Below are positions 60,262 to 64,000 of a stretch of 64,000 nt of DNA, piece by piece. How positions within the stretch are numbered: the stretch's first letter is position 1; each line of letters begins with the position of its first letter. Origin of the DNA: Larix kaempferi (lineage: Eukaryota > Streptophyta > Pinopsida > Pinales > Pinaceae); the NCBI GenBank assembly GCA_027924585.1, contig BSBM01000123.1:15330001-15394000 (forward strand), written 5' to 3'. The position numbers were made by a program, and so were the translations under genes. A model generated the notes under the pieces. It had not been told where the DNA came from. It searched no databases and worked only from the letters and a program-made list of their open reading frames with translations.

Positions 60262-61866
60262 GTGGGTAAAAATCAAATTCACATTCATATATGTAATTTC
60301 ATTTTGAAAACTCAAATATCACATTTGGAGATTGAAGAGCAAGCTTTGGAGCAAACCCTTGATTTTCATCCATTCATAGCGATCGAATCAGGCCACCAAT
60401 CAACCTCAAACCTCTTCCAAGTAAGTTCTTTTCATCCTACCTTGCATTTTGATGGTTTATTTCTCAATTTTCATGCTCGAAATCACCTACCAAGCCATGC
60501 TCAACTCATGGATTTCGAGAACGCTACTGTCCAGTGGGTATAGTAGCATTTTGTATGAAGTAGAACGTTGTTGTATGGTGATCGAGTAGTGTTCTTGCTT
60601 CAATATGGCTAAAAATGCTCAAAAAACTAAAAATTGGCCCTTGTTTTGGCAGGATGTCACTCATTTGGAGGGAGAGAGAGCATGAAGAAATTGATAGGGT
60701 GGCAATGTGTGATCCTACCACTCTCCATGCACTTAGAAGATGTGGTTTGTTGAAATACTACCAAACCGTAAACATGAGGGCACTCAACCGCTTATTGCAA
60801 GAACTCATTCAGTTGTGGGATGCCGATGAAAATGTGTTTAGTATCCGAGGAGAGACCTTGGAAATAATAGTTGAGGACATATATTTCATCACAGGGCTCT
60901 CTAGGAGAGGAGATCCTGCAAAGCTGAAAGGAAATTCACGAAGTGTGAGTGCCACAACTATACAAGATTATCTAGATTCTTATTGTGTGGAAGTTACTGA
61001 GAAGCGTGGAAGTCAAATTCTCATTTCTACTCTTGCAAGCCTCCCTCTAAATGTCATTATTAGTATGTTGAACCAAATGGGAGGGAGTGCTACACAGCAC
61101 TTAGCCTCGAAGCATTCCATGTATATTAGTGTTCAATGCTTGCAAGGTCATGTCTATGATTGGTGCACAAGTCTCTTAGGAAACATGAAGCTTCAACTCT
61201 CGGGGTGTAAGACCGGGAGGATGAAGAACTTTGGTTATGGAAGCATCCTTTGTACCTTCTCTTAGTTTGGGCATGCCTCTGCCCTTAGTCAGTCCTCGTG
61301 AGCCGATATTGGGCCGTTGGGGTGACATTTTCCTCCACCAGGGTGGCGGTGAGAGCAACATTTGGTATCATACTGATGATTTACGGGGATGGTGGGAGAG
61401 ACAGGTGCCGACATTCGAGCAGTTTCTGTATGCTAGTTTAGACTTCCGTCATGATCTAGATTTGGTACTTCCTCCAAGTGATTCCTGGGGAGATATAAGT
61501 ATTTTTTTGAAAATTTACTTCATTTTTTCAAATTTTTCAAGTATATGATTTTTATGATGAGTTGGAAATGCTAACAAAGTGTCATATGCAGATGTTGGAC
61601 CGATCCGTCCTGAGGGACATCCTACTATTTTCATAAGGCCAACTGATGTGGTTGCAACAAATGCTATGCTAGGGATCATAGAGAGGAAGATGAGTCGGTT
61701 GACTCATGATATTCCTCCATATCGTATTGAGCAGATGCCTCTTGCTATGAAAGAGGATGTAGTTGGTGTACCTCCAACATGGATTAGTTTTCTGTGGAAA
61801 ATAGCTAGGTTGGTCTTATGTTACCGAGATGCAGTAGATGTCGATGAGGCCCCTCCTTCTCCATAG
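60262..61866 (+). pseudogene. antisense ORF with plant mobile domain (PMD)
   Basis: Opposite strand to pol, between integrase and the 3' LTR. The main exon runs from about 60652 (acceptor TTTGGCAG) and encodes LHALRRCGLLKYYQTVNMRA, LIQLWDADENVFSIRGETLE and IIVEDIYFITGLSRRGDP, the PMD core order, then VYDWCTSLLGNMK and NFGYGSILCTF. A frameshift near 61255 moves the frame to MPLPLVSPREPILGRWGDI and WWERQVPTFEQFLYASLDF. A last exon 61593-61866 (acceptor ATATGCAG) ends DAVDVDEAPPSP. The donor before it reads GAGAT|ATAAGT, probably a mutated GTAAGT. An upstream open stretch, 60262-60543, may be a first exon. PMD proteins of plants act in gene silencing and are widespread in transposons; the role in this element is unknown. 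Confidence 0.75.
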
Positions 61867-61869
61867 GGG

Positions 61870-62055
61870 AAGGATATTTTATGTATATTTTTGAGGCCAT
61901 CGAGCCTGGTTTTTGTATCTTATGACATAACTTGTGATAGACTTATGATCCAAAACTCATATTATACTTTTTGATACAATATCGGATATATATATACAGT
62001 ATCGATTATTTACATGTGTGTGTGTGTTTAACTTTTATGTGTGAAATGCTATTTT
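61870..62055. other. gap between the antisense ORF and the extra RNase H
   Basis: Convergent 3' ends. It contains a short TATATATATA/TGTGTGTGTG stretch at 61985-62030. Confidence 0.5.
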
Positions 62056-62059
62056 ATGG

Positions 62060-62497
62060 AAATGTATGATACAAATGCCAATCTAAAACATAATTTTCAA
62101 ATGAATCAGCTAATGCATTCAGATTTCTTGGAATGTGTTGATATATGATGGAATCAAACTGTCTTTCCAATAATCTAACTCGCAAGAACTATCATAACAA
62201 AACAGGATCTCTGATCTGATAAACACCCATTAACTAAAATATCACTAGTTGCGAATCAAGTCTTACCTCCAAATGTGAAATGCCTTGGACAAGAGCATCT
62301 CGAAGAAGTTCTATAACCGCACTGTATTCAGCTACGTTGTTCGTAGTGGGACCCAAACAAACCCCTCCCGACGAGAGCAGTTGGCCAGATGGTGAGTAAA
62401 TGACCCAAGCTATTGAGGCCAACTGTCGGGTGTGGCGACTGGCGCCATCAGCAAATCCTAAGAAATGTCCATTCGAAATCTGAAACACGAAGCGAAG
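62060..62497 (-). pseudogene. extra RNase H (archaeal-like) downstream of integrase
   Basis: After an acceptor-like CGTGTTTCAG the frame reads FLGFADGASRHTRQLASIAW, GGVCLGPTTNNVAEYSAVIE and LEVRLDSQLVI, giving the acidic residues D, E and D of RNase H. A frameshift near 62238 is followed in another frame by GVYQIRDPVLL, FLRVRLLERQFD and IIYQHIPRNLNALADSFENY. The NNVAEY and N.LAD blocks match the archaeal/plant-type RNase H acquired by Tat elements. Here it lies after integrase and probably on a separate exon, because pol ends at 62581. Confidence 0.85.
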
Positions 62498-62580
62498 ACA
62501 CACATAAGGCCTATTAACAACCACAAGCAAACTAACTCTACAAAATATACAGCTATGTTACAAGAAAAAGCACAATTGCC

Positions 62581-64000
62581 TAAGCATAGTACTTCTTTAG
62601 GTAGAGCCCATTTCTAGGCTCAGGAAGCTTATTACCTTTGTAGTCTGTTAGCTGATAAGCACCTTTCTTCAGTACCTTAGTAATTATATAAGGATCGAGC
62701 CACATGGATTTAAACTTTCCAGGACCTAAAGGTTCCTTGTCCTGATCCCAAAGTACAACAAGGTCTCCTTTAAGAAACACCCTAGGTCTGACAGACTTGT
62801 CGTATTGTCCTTTGACTCATTTCTTATGAGCTTCGTTTATTGTGAGTGCATCGCGGCACTATTCATCTAGATGTTCTAAATGCAACAAACGTTCTTCTAG
62901 TGCTGAAGTATCTGGTAGTAGTTGAACAACCAACTTCAACGAAGGAATCTTGCATTCAATCGAAATGATTGCTTCTATCCCATGTACCAGTTTGAAGGGA
63001 GAGAACCCAGTAACAGTATTTACATTTTCTTGGTAATCCCAAAGCATAGGGTATAGCATTATGTGTTAGTTATTTCAACTGGAATTGACAGTTCTTTGTA
63101 GAATTGTCTTTAAAGTATTGTTAATCGCTTCGACTTGTCCATTCGCCTGTGGATAATATGAAGACGAATGTTCTTGCCGAAAACCTAACATAGTATATAA
63201 TTCGATCATCATGCTATTCTGAAAATGACTGCCATGGTCAGTCACGATCTCTTTGGGTATGCCAAACCTTGCAATAATCTAATTGAATACAAAATAAGCG
63301 GCACTTTCTCCATCTGCCTTAACAGTAGGCATTGCCTCGGTCCACTTGGTGAAGTAGTCAATGGCAACGATGATATAATGATGTCCTCCAGTTGAAAATG
63401 GATTACAAGTCATATAATCAACCCCCCATTTTGTGAAGGGGTCTGCTTTGATTACAGGATGAAGGGGAGCTGGATATGCTCTCATTTTCCCAAGTGAAAA
63501 ACTGACATGGGCGACAGCGTTTCATAGCCTCCACACAATATTTAAAGATTGTAGGCCAAAAATATCCAGCACGCAGTATTTTCTGAGTTGTTGCCAACCC
63601 AGAAATATGACCCCCACAGTCTCCACTATGAGCATCATTCAATACTGACGCTACTTCTTCTAAAGTTAAACAACGTCGTAAGATGGAGTCTATCCCATGT
63701 TTGTACAAAGTATCAGAAATGATGAGATAGTTTTTTGCATGACTTTGCAGTTTGTGTCATTCGTCTCTAGAAAAAGTTGTAGGACACCTCAAAGTCTTGG
63801 GATATACTAAAATATCTTTGTACCATGGGTCAGAGGAGGCTATAAGGAAGATATGTTCATCCAGGAATGATGACTCTTCCTCAACATGCACTAAGTCACT
63901 CGGAAACTCTGAGATTAACTCAGCAAACACTAATGATTTCTTCGACTTGGCCGACTGAAAAACCAAATCGAACTCTTGTAAGATTACAATCCACTTATTG
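62581..64000 (-). pseudogene. Tat-like pol: end of RNase H, then integrase
   Basis: The window edge holds the RNase H tail (WIVILQEFDLVFQSAKSKKS). Integrase follows: HHCC module (LNDAHSGDCGGHISG, CVEAMKRCRPCQ), core Asp in KWGVDYMTCNP, Asp in IVTDHGSHFQN, Glu in ANGQVEAINNTL, then FSPFKLVHGIEA and the C-terminal part FLKGDLVVLWDQDKEPLG, DPYIITKVLKKGAYQLTDY, ending LYLKKYYA and TAG at 62581. Stops and a frameshift near 63470 show decay. No chromodomain. Confidence 0.93.

Larger units (their letters stand above)
57130..64000 (-). mobile_element. Tat-like Ty3/gypsy element, 3' part (continues past the window)
   Basis: From right to left on the minus strand are the end of RNase H, integrase, an extra RNase H, an antisense ORF of plant-mobile-domain type, a 3' region with tandem repeats, a polypurine tract and the 3' LTR. 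An extra archaeal-type RNase H and antisense ORFs are known features of the plant Tat lineage, so the combination supports that assignment. The 5' LTR, gag, protease and RT lie beyond position 64000. Confidence 0.82.

Noticed and set aside
1-64000. CRISPR arrays, bacterial operons, tRNA or rRNA genes
   Set aside because: The sequence is plant nuclear; no spaced identical repeats with unique spacers, no tRNA cloverleaf or rRNA sequence recognised by reading.

Overview
This is nuclear DNA of a land plant with a large genome filled with transposable elements. The evidence is nested LTR retrotransposons with plant-type lineages, GT-AG introns, TATA boxes inside LTRs, a plant topoisomerase I gene fragment and a plant CCR4-NOT subunit 2 gene fragment. 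The style (long decayed gypsy elements, a probable endogenous caulimovirid relic, gene fragments with introns) would suit a gymnosperm, but nothing in the window proves it. I see no intact host gene, tRNA, rRNA or CRISPR array. Almost every coding stretch is a decayed mobile element or a captured or duplicated gene fragment.

Layout. 1-1.7 kb: minus-strand Ty1/copia RT-RNase H relic. 2.1-3.7 kb: array of about 115-bp repeats and a palindrome, looking like the subterminal region of a DNA transposon (CACTA-like), interrupted by an 821-bp copy of a TOP1 pseudogene segment. 7.06-9.4 kb: the longer DNA topoisomerase I pseudogene from which that segment is copied. 9.66-10.70 kb: solo LTR with AAATA target duplications. 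12.68-30.72 kb: 18-kb minus-strand Ty3/gypsy element with both LTRs, GCATA target duplications, gag-protease-second Gag-like domain-RT-RNase H-integrase, and an extra ORF of about 970 codons after integrase. A plus-strand gypsy derivative (18.94-23.35 kb, target duplication CAATG) sits inside its pol gene. 32.9-34.0 kb: caulimovirid-like relic. 35.55-36.58 kb: NOT2/VIP2 exons. 36.9-38.8 kb: tandem duplications and a minisatellite.

39.4-52.7 kb: minus-strand remnants of a CACTA (En/Spm) system. These are the C-terminal part of a TNP2-type transposase (DUF4218 then DUF4216), two very long GAT tracts, and a multi-exon gene that begins with a SET-like domain, runs through tandemly duplicated phase-0 microexons, and ends in a Transposase_24/TNP1-like region. 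55.14-55.87 kb: another solo LTR (CATAG duplications). 57.13-64.0 kb: the 3' part of a Tat-like gypsy element on the minus strand: integrase, an extra (second) RNase H after integrase, an antisense plant-mobile-domain ORF, tandem repeats in the 3' untranslated region, polypurine tract and 3' LTR.

The most interesting points are the SET/transposase gene with its microexons, the extra ORFs carried by two different gypsy elements that share an ITGLS-type motif, the TOP1 fragment copied into a repeat array, and the strong bias to TAG among the stops that inactivated the large gypsy element.
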